From Ferruginibacter sp. (GTDB lineage Bacteria > Bacteroidota > Bacteroidia > Chitinophagales > Chitinophagaceae), in contig JABFRP010000005.1 of NCBI GenBank assembly GCA_013141115.1, positions 248,001 through 312,000 on the forward strand: 64,000 bases of DNA. Direction: 5' to 3'. Shown here in pieces: positions 1 through 8,625 of the stretch (position 1 is the stretch's first letter; every line of letters starts with the position of its first letter). Under the pieces are notes generated by a model. That model was not told the origin of the DNA. It saw nothing but the letters and a program-made list of their open reading frames with translations, and did not search any database. The translations under genes and the position numbers were made by a program.

Positions 1-2
1 TA

Positions 3-800
3 TTTGGATTAGGACCTTTTCCTGAAATGGGGTTACTGGGTGCCGCAGTAGCAACAACCATTGGCAGATCTGTAGGTGTATTGTACCAGTTTTATGAACT
101 TTTTAATGGGAAAGAAATTATTAGGTTGGTGAAAAAACAATTTGTTTTAAATACAAAAATAATAGGTAATATATTAAAAACATCCTTAGGTGGAATGTTT
201 CAGTTTATAATTGGTAGTTGCAGCTGGATATTTTTGGCAAGAATAATTGCCGAATCAGGCAATGCCACCACCTCTGGTTATGTAACTGCAATTCGGATTT
301 GTATATTTACTATACTTCCTGCCTGGGGTTTGGCTAATGCCGCTGCAACTTTAGTGGGCCAAAACCTTGGTGCCAATCAACCTGACAGAGCAGAAAAATC
401 TGTATGGAAAACGGCTTTTATCACCTTTTGCTTTTTTGCATTAGTAGCTCTGGTGTTTTTCTTTTTTGGTGAGGAGTTAATGCAGTTTTTTACTGCCGAT
501 GCCGAAGCAATAAAAGCAGGTATCTTATGTCTTCATATACTTGCCATAGGTTATATATTTTTTGCATACGGAATGGTAATTGTACAGGCTTTTAACGGAG
601 CTGGGGATACTAAAACGCCAACTATTATTAACCTTTTTATTTATTGGCTATTGCAAATTCCATTGGCATATTTTATGTCAAAGTATCTTAAAATGGGCCC
701 CACTGGGGTTTATATAGCAATTGGTATATCGGAAACAACGCTGGCTGTAGTAGGTATTATCATTTTTAAAAGAGGCAAATGGAAGCTTGTAAAAATCTGA
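3..800 (+). CDS. MATE family efflux transporter, C-terminal part (5' end outside window)
   Basis: The reading frame is open from the first bases of the window, so the gene starts upstream; about 265 C-terminal residues are visible. They hold several hydrophobic helices and typical MATE features: an LGAAVATTIGR-type stretch near the visible start, a GLANAAATLVGQNLGA segment equivalent to the start of the second MATE repeat, and a FNGAGDTKTPT motif late in the protein. MATE proteins export cationic drugs and metabolites across the inner membrane using a Na+ or H+ gradient. The substrate cannot be read from the sequence. The gene ends about 110 bases before the next gene, which has its own promoter. 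Confidence 0.9.
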   Translation, partial: FGLGPFPEMGLLGAAVATTIGRSVGVLYQFYELFNGKEIIRLVKKQFVLNTKIIGNILKTSLGGMFQFIIGSCSWIFLARIIAESGNATTSGYVTAIRICIFTILPAWGLANAAATLVGQNLGANQPDRAEKSVWKTAFITFCFFALVALVFFFFGEELMQFFTADAEAIKAGILCLHILAIGYIFFAYGMVIVQAFNGAGDTKTPTIINLFIYWLLQIPLAYFMSKYLKMGPTGVYIAIGISETTLAVVGIIIFKRGKWKLVKI

Positions 801-841
801 TAGAATACAATTTATAACGACAATAAATTTTATTATCAATT

Positions 842-873
842 TTTGCCTTTACATAGATTTAACATTATATTTG
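842..873 (+). promoter_or_regulatory. Bacteroidota-type promoter for the outer-membrane barrel pair
   Basis: A TTTG at 842-845 is followed, after 20 bases, by TATATTTG at 866-873. This matches the TTTG/TAnnTTTG promoter known from Bacteroides and Flavobacterium. The first ATG lies about 40 bases downstream at 914. Confidence 0.6.
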
Positions 874-913
874 CTAATAGAAGGACTGCTAATTAATTTA
901 CAAAAAACAATTT

Positions 914-1471
914 ATGAAACTAAAACTAACTCTAATTACCGCTTTAACATTATTTACTGCAATTGCATTTTCGCAAGCAAAAAAACCACAGTTGGTTGGG
1001 TTACATTATAACCTGACTGATTTTAAAAGTATTACAAGTTTTAATACACCTTCTTCCGGAAAAGGTTATACAAGTATGAGAGATATGAGTAAAGGCTTTT
1101 CTCTGTCATATTGGAGAGGACTTTGTTCAAAAGTTGATTTGACTGTTAAGGCAAATGCAATTTTCCACGATTTTGCAGGTATTTATCAAGGTACCACTGG
1201 CAAAACGGAAATTGGTATTGAGTTGGAGCCAACTATCAGTATTCGTCCATTTTCTGATGCAGCAAAATTAGCACCATTTCTTACAACAGGTGCTGGTGTT
1301 GGCTTATATAATGATAAATTTGGTGGTTATATTCCTGCAGGTGGAGGTGTTCAACTAAATTTTGATAACATTACTTACCTTTTTGTACAAGCACAATATA
1401 AATTCACCTTAACCAAAAAAGTGTTGGGGGATAATCTTTTTTACTCTATTGGTCTTGCTCAAAAATTTTAA
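914..1471 (+). CDS. Outer-membrane beta-barrel protein, paralogue of the next gene's N-terminal domain
   Basis: This 185-residue protein has a Sec signal peptide (about 1-22, ending FSQA) followed by alternating polar/aromatic strands typical of a small outer-membrane barrel; it ends in Phe, as many barrel proteins do. It aligns almost end to end with residues 28-188 of the next gene (shared blocks KGFSLSYWRGL, GKTEIG, AAKxAPFLT, GLYNDK, KxLGDNLFYS) but has no linker, calcium repeats or OmpA domain. The pair is 11 bases apart and probably cotranscribed. It looks like a duplication in which only one copy keeps the peptidoglycan anchor. The exact role is unknown. Confidence 0.85.
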   Translation: MKLKLTLITALTLFTAIAFSQAKKPQLVGLHYNLTDFKSITSFNTPSSGKGYTSMRDMSKGFSLSYWRGLCSKVDLTVKANAIFHDFAGIYQGTTGKTEIGIELEPTISIRPFSDAAKLAPFLTTGAGVGLYNDKFGGYIPAGGGVQLNFDNITYLFVQAQYKFTLTKKVLGDNLFYSIGLAQKF

Positions 1472-1482
1472 ACTAAAACAAC

Positions 1483-2799
1483 ATGAAACAAACATTTAAA
1501 TTGCTTTTGGCAGCTGTAATTCTTTGCAGTAGCGCCTATGCACAAAAAAACTCTTCTCCTGCCAAAAAGGGGACTCTAGTGGGACTTCATTATAATATGG
1601 CAGATTTTAAAGCGCCTACTGGTATTAAGGACCCGATCTCCGGAAAAGTATACAGTACTATCAGGGAAATGGATAAAGGCTTTTCTCTATCGTACTGGAG
1701 AGGTCTTACTAATAAAATTGATTTGTCTGTAAAAGCAAATGCGATGTTCCGTGATTACAGTGCCATTTATCAGGGAGTTACTGGTAAAACTGAAATAGGA
1801 TTGGAATTAGAGCCAACATTAAACATTCGCCCTTTTACAGATGCAGCTAAAATTGCCCCTTTCTTGACTGCGGGAATTGGTGCTGGGCTTTACAACGATA
1901 AAATTGGTGCGTATGTTCCTGCGGGGGCTGGTGTTCAATTTAATATGAATAGTATTACCTACTTATTTCTTCAGGGCCAATATAAATTTACTTTAACTGA
2001 TAAAATACTTGGTGATAATCTATTTTATTCTGTAGGTTTTGCACAAAATATTGGAAAAGAAAAACCAGTTGTTATACCTCCGCCTCCGCCACCAGTTGTG
2101 GAAGTGCCAAAAGACAGAGATGGTGATGGTGTGCTTGATGTTGATGATAAATGCCCTGATGTAAAAGGATCAGCAGCTTTGCAAGGTTGCCCTGATAAGG
2201 ACGGAGATGGTATTGCTGATGCTGATGACAAATGCCCAGATGTGAAAGGGTTGGCAAAATACAATGGTTGCCCAGTGCCTGATACTGATAAAGATGGCGT
2301 AAATGACGAAGCTGATAAATGTATTACAGAGCCAGGTGTAGCCCGTTACCAGGGATGCCCAATACCTGATACAGATGGCGATGGTGTAAATGATGAGGAA
2401 GATAAATGCCCAACTGAAAAAGGTGCAAGAGAAAATAATGGTTGCCCTGTATTAGCAGACTTTGCATTTAATGCAGATAACGTACAGTTCTTAAGTGGAA
2501 GTGCTAAATTAACTCCTAAAGCAATTGCAGAATTAGACAAAGGTGCTACAATTCTTAAAGAACACTCTACTTTAAATGTAGCTATAAACGGTTATACAGA
2601 TAATACTGGTAAAGCCGCTACTAATCTTGCCCTTTCTCAAAAAAGAGCTGATGTGGTTAAAGCATACCTTGTTAAAAAAGGTGTAAGTGCAGATCGTTTA
2701 ACTGCAACAGGTTTTGGTATTGAAAATCCAATAGCAGATAATAAAACTGCAGTTGGTCGTACTAAAAACAGAAGAGTTGAATTTAAAGGAAACAACTAA
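1483..2799 (+). CDS. OmpA family protein: beta-barrel, thrombospondin type 3 repeats, OmpA domain
   Basis: The 438 residues divide into a signal peptide (1-20), an outer-membrane barrel (about 28-190), a proline-rich linker (196-208), four thrombospondin type 3 calcium-binding repeats (about 210-325, each DxDxDGVxD...DKC, with paired cysteines) and a C-terminal OmpA domain (about 326-438). In the OmpA domain the residues that hold diaminopimelate in the family are present: Asp373 in GYTDNTG and Arg388 in LSQKRA, plus the NRRVEF end. The protein should tie the outer membrane to peptidoglycan. It follows its barrel-only paralogue in the same operon and is followed by a strong terminator. Confidence 0.93.
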   Translation: MKQTFKLLLAAVILCSSAYAQKNSSPAKKGTLVGLHYNMADFKAPTGIKDPISGKVYSTIREMDKGFSLSYWRGLTNKIDLSVKANAMFRDYSAIYQGVTGKTEIGLELEPTLNIRPFTDAAKIAPFLTAGIGAGLYNDKIGAYVPAGAGVQFNMNSITYLFLQGQYKFTLTDKILGDNLFYSVGFAQNIGKEKPVVIPPPPPPVVEVPKDRDGDGVLDVDDKCPDVKGSAALQGCPDKDGDGIADADDKCPDVKGLAKYNGCPVPDTDKDGVNDEADKCITEPGVARYQGCPIPDTDGDGVNDEEDKCPTEKGARENNGCPVLADFAFNADNVQFLSGSAKLTPKAIAELDKGATILKEHSTLNVAINGYTDNTGKAATNLALSQKRADVVKAYLVKKGVSADRLTATGFGIENPIADNKTAVGRTKNRRVEFKGNN

Positions 2800-2822
2800 A
2801 GTTTACCCTTTTATATAAATGT

Positions 2823-2852
2823 AAAGCCCCGGTGTATAACCGGGGCTTTTAT
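2823..2852 (+). terminator. Intrinsic terminator after the OmpA gene
   Basis: An 11-bp perfect stem (AAAGCCCCGGT, 2823-2833, pairing with 2839-2849) has a 5-base loop and ends in TTTT. It separates the OmpA gene from the convergent ABC-F gene and could weakly serve the other strand. Confidence 0.85.
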
Positions 2853-2884
2853 TATGACTTTATTTTAAAATTTTACTTTATACG

Positions 2885-4843
2885 CTATAATTTAGCTTCC
2901 AGCTCCATTACTTTTTCAAAAACAACTTCGTATTCTGCATTCAGTTTTTCTAATTCTGCAGTTGCATTTTTATAATCCATTTCTGCTTGTACAAACTTAG
3001 CCCTGTTATTATAAATTTCAGGCGATGCCAGGGCAGCTTCCAGCTCTGTTTTCTTTTTATTTAGTTGTGCAATCTTTTCTTCCAGTTGTTGAAAACGATT
3101 TTTTTGCTTTTGCAATTCCTTTTTCAATTCTTTATCTATCCCTGAAGGAGCCGCAGCTTCAACTTTTTCTTTTTTTTGCACTGGTACAGGTTCTGCAATT
3201 TTAGCCTTATTACCTTCGGCTTTTAATAAAGCAGCGTCTGCTTTTTCTTTCCTTTCTTTCCAGTCTTCATACTCTGCATAAGTGCCTTTAAATTCCCTGA
3301 TCTTATAGTTTTCTATATCCCATATTTTATTGGCAATCCTGCTTATAAAATACCTGTCGTGGCTTACCAGCACAATTGTGCCTTCGTATTTATTTAAAGC
3401 TTCTACCAATAGATCTACTGAGTGAATATCCAGATGGTTGGTAGGTTCATCCAACATTAAAAAGTTGGCTTTGCTGGCAATAGTTTTTGCTAAAGCCACC
3501 CTTGCTTTTTCACCACCACTTAATACTTTTATCTTTTTTTCAACCGCTTCGCCACTAAATAAAAAAGCACCAAGCAAGCTTCTTAATTCCAAATCATTTT
3601 TTCCGCTACGGGCATCTTTTAATTCTTCTAATACATCATTGTTTTGGTTCAATGCTTCTAACTGGTGCTGTGCATAAAACGATTCATCTACATTATGCCC
3701 CCAAACCCTGTCTCCAAAAAAAGGTTCAACATCAGCAATTATTCTTAACAAGGTAGATTTTCCTTTACCGTTGGCACCAATCAGGGCAATCTTATCACCA
3801 CGTTCTATTTCAGCACCGGTATCTTCTAAAATTTTAGTTTCTCCAAAACTTTTGCTTACATGTTTTAATGTGGCAATGGTTCTGCCCGGTGTTTTATCAA
3901 TAGCAAAATTGATACGCATATTTGGACGTTCCAATTCTACGTTTTCAATTCTATCTAATTTTTCTAAACGCTTAACAATACTTTGTGCCGCTGCTGCTTT
4001 ACTGGCTTTTGCCTTAAACCGTTCTACAAATCTTTCATTCTGCCTTATGTAATCCTGCTGGTTTTCGTAAGCCTTTTGCTGCATATCAATCCGCAGCGCC
4101 TTTTCCTGTTCGTAATAGCTGTAGTTGCCTGTATAAAAGTGCAGCTCTTTTTGATATAGCTCTACAATTTTATTTACCATCCTGTCTAAAAAGAAACGAT
4201 CATGTGATACAATTACAACAGCTCCCGGATAATGGATGAGGTATTTTTCCAGCCATTCAATACTGGGTAAATCCAGGTGATTGGTAGGTTCATCCATCAG
4301 CAACACATCAGGGTTCATCAATATCATTTTTGCCAGCAACACCCTCATGCGCCAGCCTCCACTAAAATTTTTATATTGTTTTCCAAGGTCGGCATTGGCA
4401 AAGCCCAGCCCTTGTAAAATCTCTTCGGTTTTGTGATGAATGCTATAGCCATCCAATACATCCATTTCATGCAACAGGTCGGCATATTTATTAGCTAAAC
4501 TTTCGTCACCGGTTCTTTCCAGCTCATGGCCCAAAAGTTCCAGCTCTTTTTCTAATTGCTTTACTCTTTCAAAAGCTCCCATGGCAACTTCCAAAATAGA
4601 ATCTTCTGTATCAAACCCCAGCAGATCCTGGTGTAAAAAACCAATCGTGGTTTCCCTGCCTTTTTCCACAGTGCCTTTTGCAGGGCTGTATTGGCCGGTA
4701 AGTACTTTAAGTAAAGTTGATTTACCGGTTCCATTGTAGCCAATTAACCCAATACGTTCATTGGGCTGAATATGCCAGGTAGCATCTTCCACAATGGTTC
4801 TTGCACCAAATTCAAATGTCACATTTTGTAATCCTAACAGCAT
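2885..4843 (-). CDS. ABC-F family ATP-binding protein (Uup/EttA-like)
   Basis: This 652-residue protein has two ABC nucleotide-binding domains and no membrane segments, the ABC-F design. Domain 1 has Walker A GYNGTGKS (35-42), signature FSGGW (about 160) and Walker B LLMDEPTNHLD (about 185). Domain 2 has GANGKGKS (about 356), LSGGEK (about 443) and FLMLDEPTNHLD (about 465). The linker between them is charged and helical, and a C-terminal coiled coil (about 560-650) suggests the Uup/YdiF group. ABC-F proteins act on the ribosome or on recombination intermediates; the exact subgroup cannot be settled by eye. It is transcribed alone, towards the OmpA gene. Confidence 0.93.
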   Translation of the reverse strand: MLLGLQNVTFEFGARTIVEDATWHIQPNERIGLIGYNGTGKSTLLKVLTGQYSPAKGTVEKGRETTIGFLHQDLLGFDTEDSILEVAMGAFERVKQLEKELELLGHELERTGDESLANKYADLLHEMDVLDGYSIHHKTEEILQGLGFANADLGKQYKNFSGGWRMRVLLAKMILMNPDVLLMDEPTNHLDLPSIEWLEKYLIHYPGAVVIVSHDRFFLDRMVNKIVELYQKELHFYTGNYSYYEQEKALRIDMQQKAYENQQDYIRQNERFVERFKAKASKAAAAQSIVKRLEKLDRIENVELERPNMRINFAIDKTPGRTIATLKHVSKSFGETKILEDTGAEIERGDKIALIGANGKGKSTLLRIIADVEPFFGDRVWGHNVDESFYAQHQLEALNQNNDVLEELKDARSGKNDLELRSLLGAFLFSGEAVEKKIKVLSGGEKARVALAKTIASKANFLMLDEPTNHLDIHSVDLLVEALNKYEGTIVLVSHDRYFISRIANKIWDIENYKIREFKGTYAEYEDWKERKEKADAALLKAEGNKAKIAEPVPVQKKEKVEAAAPSGIDKELKKELQKQKNRFQQLEEKIAQLNKKKTELEAALASPEIYNNRAKFVQAEMDYKNATAELEKLNAEYEVVFEKVMELEAKL

Positions 4844-5035
4844 AAATATTTGTATATAAGAAGATGCCTTCTTTTTTTAATAAGCTGCAAAAGTATGTTA
4901 TACCAATTACAATTTAAAATGGCAGGGCAGGTTGTTACTAAATTGATGGATGCGTATTGGTTAATTTTGTATTAACATTCAGCGGTAAGCAGTAACCAAT
5001 TATCAAACTTTTTTAAAGTAAATACTGTTATATCG

Positions 5036-5043
5036 TAAATTTG
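5036..5043 (+). promoter_or_regulatory. Putative -7 promoter element TAAATTTG
   Basis: TAAATTTG fits the Bacteroidota -7 consensus and lies 17 bases before the ATG at 5061. No clear TTTG was found at the -33 position (the region is T-rich), so support is partial. Confidence 0.4.
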
Positions 5044-5060
5044 CCCCAAATTATAGTACA

Positions 5061-5672
5061 ATGAAAAAAATATTAGCATTATTGGTTTTGGTAATAGCTG
5101 CATTTTGTGTTTACTGGTTTGTATTTAGAAACAAGGGGGGCGATAGTGGCCCAAAGCAACAACCATTAGCTCTTAAAAAGCATTCGGCCCAATTTAATCA
5201 AAGTGTAGCTGCTACAATGGGAGCTTACTTTGAGATGCAAAACGCCTTGGTGGATGCAGATACCACAAAAACTAAAGAAGCCTGCAGGAAATTTATTGGC
5301 CTTATAGATAGTGTCAAGCTGGATGAATTGAAAAAAGATACCGCTTCAATTTTTGAAACTGCACAGGCCAATTTAACGGATGTAAAAATGAATGCCGAGT
5401 CGTTATTAAAACAAACCGATATTACCGAGATGCGTCAGGATTTTAGAATGGTTTCGGAAATGCTGTATCCTTCTTTTTTTAATGCTATTAATTACGAAGG
5501 CCCAAAAATGTATTGGCAAAATTGCCCTATGGCATTTGGAGAAGGTAAAGAAGCCAACTGGATCAGCAGTAGCGAAGAAATATTAAATCCTTACCTAGGC
5601 AAAAATCACCCGGTACACAAAGGGGATATGTTGCATTGCGGAGAAATAAAAGATACCATTAAAACAAAATAA
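5061..5672 (+). CDS. DUF3347-like exported protein
   Basis: The 203 residues start with a hydrophobic signal or anchor (about 4-22). A mostly helical region follows, and the C-terminal end holds the block CPMAFGEGKEANW...NPYLGK...MLHCGEIKD. This resembles the C-terminal signature of DUF3347 proteins, which often accompany metal-efflux or copper-handling genes in Bacteroidota. The two Cys and one Met in that block could be metal ligands, but this is inference. The TonB-dependent receptor gene starts 33 bases downstream on the same strand, so the two are probably one operon. Confidence 0.7.
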   Translation: MKKILALLVLVIAAFCVYWFVFRNKGGDSGPKQQPLALKKHSAQFNQSVAATMGAYFEMQNALVDADTTKTKEACRKFIGLIDSVKLDELKKDTASIFETAQANLTDVKMNAESLLKQTDITEMRQDFRMVSEMLYPSFFNAINYEGPKMYWQNCPMAFGEGKEANWISSSEEILNPYLGKNHPVHKGDMLHCGEIKDTIKTK

Positions 5673-5705
5673 TTTTACAAAACTGCATTAGCACCATTCG
5701 TACCT

Positions 5706-8063
5706 ATGAAGCGCAAAGTTTTTATTTTACTTATTTTATTGAGCCCCTTTTTTATAAAAGCACAAAACAGGTTTACTGTAAGTGGGTTTATAAAAGATTC
5801 ATTAAATGGCGAAACACTCATTGGGGCAACCATTGCCATACAGGGAAAAACCAAAGGCATCAGCAGCAATCAGTATGGTTTTTATTCTATTACTTTAGAA
5901 GAAGGGGAGTATCTTTTTATATGTTCTTATATTGGCTATCAGCCCAAAGTGATTGTTTTAAAACTTGATGGTAATAAGCAATTAAACTTTGATGTACTTC
6001 CTAAAATATCTTTGTCGCAAGAGGTAGTTGTATCTACCAAAAAGCGGGATGCCAATGTAAAAAATGCTCAAATGGGAAAATTTACCTTACCCATCGAACA
6101 AATAAAATCTATTCCGGCATTTTTGGGAGAAGTAGATCTGCTGAAAACAATTCAGCTTTTACCCGGCATACGTAATGCAGGAGAGGGTAGTGCAGGCTTA
6201 TATGTACGTGGCGGTGGCCCCGACCAGAATTTAATTTTGTTAGATGATGCACCAGTTTACAATACAGGCCATTTATTCGGCTTCTTTTCTATTTTTAATT
6301 CCGATGCTATTAAAAATGTTTCTTTAATTAAAGGCGGAATGCCAGCTCAATACGGCGGCCGCTTATCCAGCGTGTTAGATATTGCCATGAAGGAAGGAAA
6401 TAATCAAAAATTTCAGGTGGAAGGTGGTATCGGTTTAATTGCTTCCCGTTTATCCGTTCAAGGCCCAATAAAAAAAAATAAAGCGTCTTTTATTGTTTCT
6501 GCAAGACGAACTTATATTGATGCATTAACTAAACCATTCATTAAATCATCCAGCCAGTTTTATGGTTCGGGCTATTATTTTTACGATTTAAATGCCAAAG
6601 TAAATTATCGTTTTTCCGAAAAAGACCGCTTATATTTAAGTGGTTATTTTGGGAGGGATGTTTTTGATTTTGTAAACGGCAGGCAAAGTTTAAAAGTAAA
6701 TATACCATGGGGCAATGCTACAGGCACACTAAGATGGAATCATGTGTTTAATAAAAAATTATTTGGCAACACCACCGCAGTGTACAACGATTATAATTTT
6801 ACTTTTAAAGCGGCTCAAAATAATTTTGAAGTAAAACTGGCATCAGGTATAAGAGATGTAAGCCTTAAACAGGATTTTGATCTGTATCCTTTTACCGGCC
6901 ATAAAATAAAGTTTGGTGGCATTTTTACTTATCACCGTTTTACGCCTTCAGTGGTTACAGGTAAACAGGATTCGGTAGTTTTTAATCCTAATAATGCACA
7001 GGTAAAATATGCCAATGAAGCTGCTATTTATTTGCAGGATGACTGGGAAATAAATGATAAAGTAAAGATCAACGCAGGGCTTCGCTACAGTTGGTTTCAG
7101 CAAATTGGAAAGTATAAAATATATAAAACAGATGATAACGGAAATCGTTTGGATAGTACAGTGTATAAAGGCGGACAGGCAGTAAAAACCTATGGTGGAT
7201 TGGAACCAAGATTAACCATAAGGTATGCATTGGATGATGAAACTTCCATAAAAGCGTCGGTTACAAGAAACCTGCAATATATTCACCTGGTAAGCAATGC
7301 CGGCACAACCCTGCCAACAGATATTTGGGTACCCAGTACTTACAAAGTAAAACCTCAAATAAGTTTTTTATATGCAGCAGGATTGTTTAAAAACTTTAAA
7401 GATAATATGTATGAAACCTCACTGGAATTGTATTACAAGCAAATGCAAAACCAGATAGAATTTCAGGAAGGGTATACGCCCAATACATTAGAAGATACAG
7501 AGAATTTTTTTACTTTTGGAAAGGGCTGGAGCTATGGCAGCGAATTATTTATTAATAAAACAAAAGGAAAATTAACAGGATGGATAGGTTATACATTAAG
7601 CTGGACATGGCGGAAATTTGCTGCATTAAATTTTGGCGAAAAATACCCCGCCAAATACGACCGGAGAAATGATTTGAGTGTGGTGGCTATGTACGAGCTA
7701 AATAAAAAATGGAAACTGTCTGCTGCATTTGTTTATGGTAGTGGTAATGCTGCAACCTTGCCACAACGTTTTTATATTGTAGGAGGTGTACTAACACAGG
7801 AATACAGCCGCATTAATGAATATCGCTTGCCTGCTTATCACCGTCTTGATCTGTCTGCCATACTTACGCCAAAGAAAAATGAAAAACGTAAATGGAAAAG
7901 CGAATGGGTATTTAGTGTGTACAATGCTTACAGCCGCCAGAACCCTTATTTTATTTATTTTGATCAGAATGGCAATCCATTTAATGGTACGTTAACTATA
8001 CAAGCCAAGCAAGTTTCATTATTCCCTATTATTCCTGCTGTTACCTGGAACTTTAAATTTTAG
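5706..8063 (+). CDS. TonB-dependent receptor with N-terminal carboxypeptidase-like domain
   Basis: The 785-residue outer-membrane transporter has a signal peptide (about 1-20, ending FIKAQ), a carboxypeptidase-regulatory-like beta-sandwich (about 22-105, with ETLIGATIAIQG), a plug domain (about 130-235; GLYVRGGGPDQNLILLDDAP) and a barrel ending in aromatic Phe-Lys-Phe. It has the SusC-like N-terminal extension but no SusD partner nearby, so it is better called a general TonB-dependent receptor. The ligand is unknown; the DUF3347 neighbour upstream weakly suggests a metal or metal complex. Confidence 0.92.
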   Translation: MKRKVFILLILLSPFFIKAQNRFTVSGFIKDSLNGETLIGATIAIQGKTKGISSNQYGFYSITLEEGEYLFICSYIGYQPKVIVLKLDGNKQLNFDVLPKISLSQEVVVSTKKRDANVKNAQMGKFTLPIEQIKSIPAFLGEVDLLKTIQLLPGIRNAGEGSAGLYVRGGGPDQNLILLDDAPVYNTGHLFGFFSIFNSDAIKNVSLIKGGMPAQYGGRLSSVLDIAMKEGNNQKFQVEGGIGLIASRLSVQGPIKKNKASFIVSARRTYIDALTKPFIKSSSQFYGSGYYFYDLNAKVNYRFSEKDRLYLSGYFGRDVFDFVNGRQSLKVNIPWGNATGTLRWNHVFNKKLFGNTTAVYNDYNFTFKAAQNNFEVKLASGIRDVSLKQDFDLYPFTGHKIKFGGIFTYHRFTPSVVTGKQDSVVFNPNNAQVKYANEAAIYLQDDWEINDKVKINAGLRYSWFQQIGKYKIYKTDDNGNRLDSTVYKGGQAVKTYGGLEPRLTIRYALDDETSIKASVTRNLQYIHLVSNAGTTLPTDIWVPSTYKVKPQISFLYAAGLFKNFKDNMYETSLELYYKQMQNQIEFQEGYTPNTLEDTENFFTFGKGWSYGSELFINKTKGKLTGWIGYTLSWTWRKFAALNFGEKYPAKYDRRNDLSVVAMYELNKKWKLSAAFVYGSGNAATLPQRFYIVGGVLTQEYSRINEYRLPAYHRLDLSAILTPKKNEKRKWKSEWVFSVYNAYSRQNPYFIYFDQNGNPFNGTLTIQAKQVSLFPIIPAVTWNFKF

Positions 8064-8067
8064 TTAT

Positions 8068-8094
8068 AAAAAAAGCACCCCAATAGAGGGATGC
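8068..8094 (-). terminator. Intrinsic terminator for the minus-strand lipoprotein gene
   Basis: On the minus strand GCATCCC (8094-8088) pairs with GGGGTGC (8081-8075), with one T-G wobble, followed by seven T residues. It lies 38 bases beyond the stop codon at 8132. Confidence 0.6.
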
Positions 8095-8131
8095 AGTTTA
8101 CTGTGAGAGTTCGGATTAAGAACTATTTTAA

Positions 8132-8581
8132 CTATCGTGCAAATGTCTGATAAGTCTCCACTTTTGCTCCCGGAAATGCGGGGTCATTAGTGGATGTACT
8201 TACAACTGTAAATATATCAGCAGTAAGTGTTAACGTTTTCCAGTGGTATATTTTTGATGGGGTAGTACATATTAAAGAGTCGGTGCCTTTAAATTGGTAA
8301 GTGCCTGCATCTGTAGTATAGCTATTAAAACAATATGCAAAACTATTACTGGCATCAAACAACGCAAAATTCTTAGGTTTGGGCGCACGTGCAATAATGG
8401 TGTCTTTAGCAAAAACGTTGTTGTAATAAATTTTCAGTTGTATCCTTTCTATAAACCATTCGCCTACCACCTGTTGCTCCCGGGGTTTATCGGGGCTGGT
8501 ATCTGGTTTGTTACATGAAGATAAGCAGCTAAGTATAATAATACTTACAAAAAGTACGGGTACCGCAATGAGGTTTTTCAT
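8132..8581 (-). CDS. Small lipoprotein, lipocalin-like, function unknown
   Basis: ATG at 8581 is the likely start; a GTG one codon upstream is the alternative. The 149-residue product has a lipoprotein signal ending in LSSC (Cys at about residue 23). The mature part reads VVGEWFIERIQL early, then alternating beta strands with SFAYCF, AGTYQFKGTDSL and KIYHWKTLTLTADIFTV. This pattern resembles the many small lipocalin-like lipoproteins of Bacteroidota, but I cannot name a family. It lies 44 bases downstream of the next minus-strand gene and may be cotranscribed with it. Confidence 0.75.
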   Translation of the reverse strand: MKNLIAVPVLFVSIIILSCLSSCNKPDTSPDKPREQQVVGEWFIERIQLKIYYNNVFAKDTIIARAPKPKNFALFDASNSFAYCFNSYTTDAGTYQFKGTDSLICTTPSKIYHWKTLTLTADIFTVVSTSTNDPAFPGAKVETYQTFAR

Positions 8582-8625
8582 CACTAAAGAATATTGATTG
8601 TACTATTAACGGAAAAGGTATTGCT

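Noticed and set aside
2025..2264. A 79-codon frame on the minus strand within the OmpA gene
   Set aside because: It is the antisense of the repetitive, proline-linker part; low-complexity composition mirrors the coding strand, no start signal or family.
2110..2450. Periodic repeats that could look like a CRISPR or tandem DNA repeat
   Set aside because: They are four in-frame calcium-binding protein repeats (DxDxDG...DKC) of the OmpA gene; spacing follows the protein and units diverge at wobble positions.
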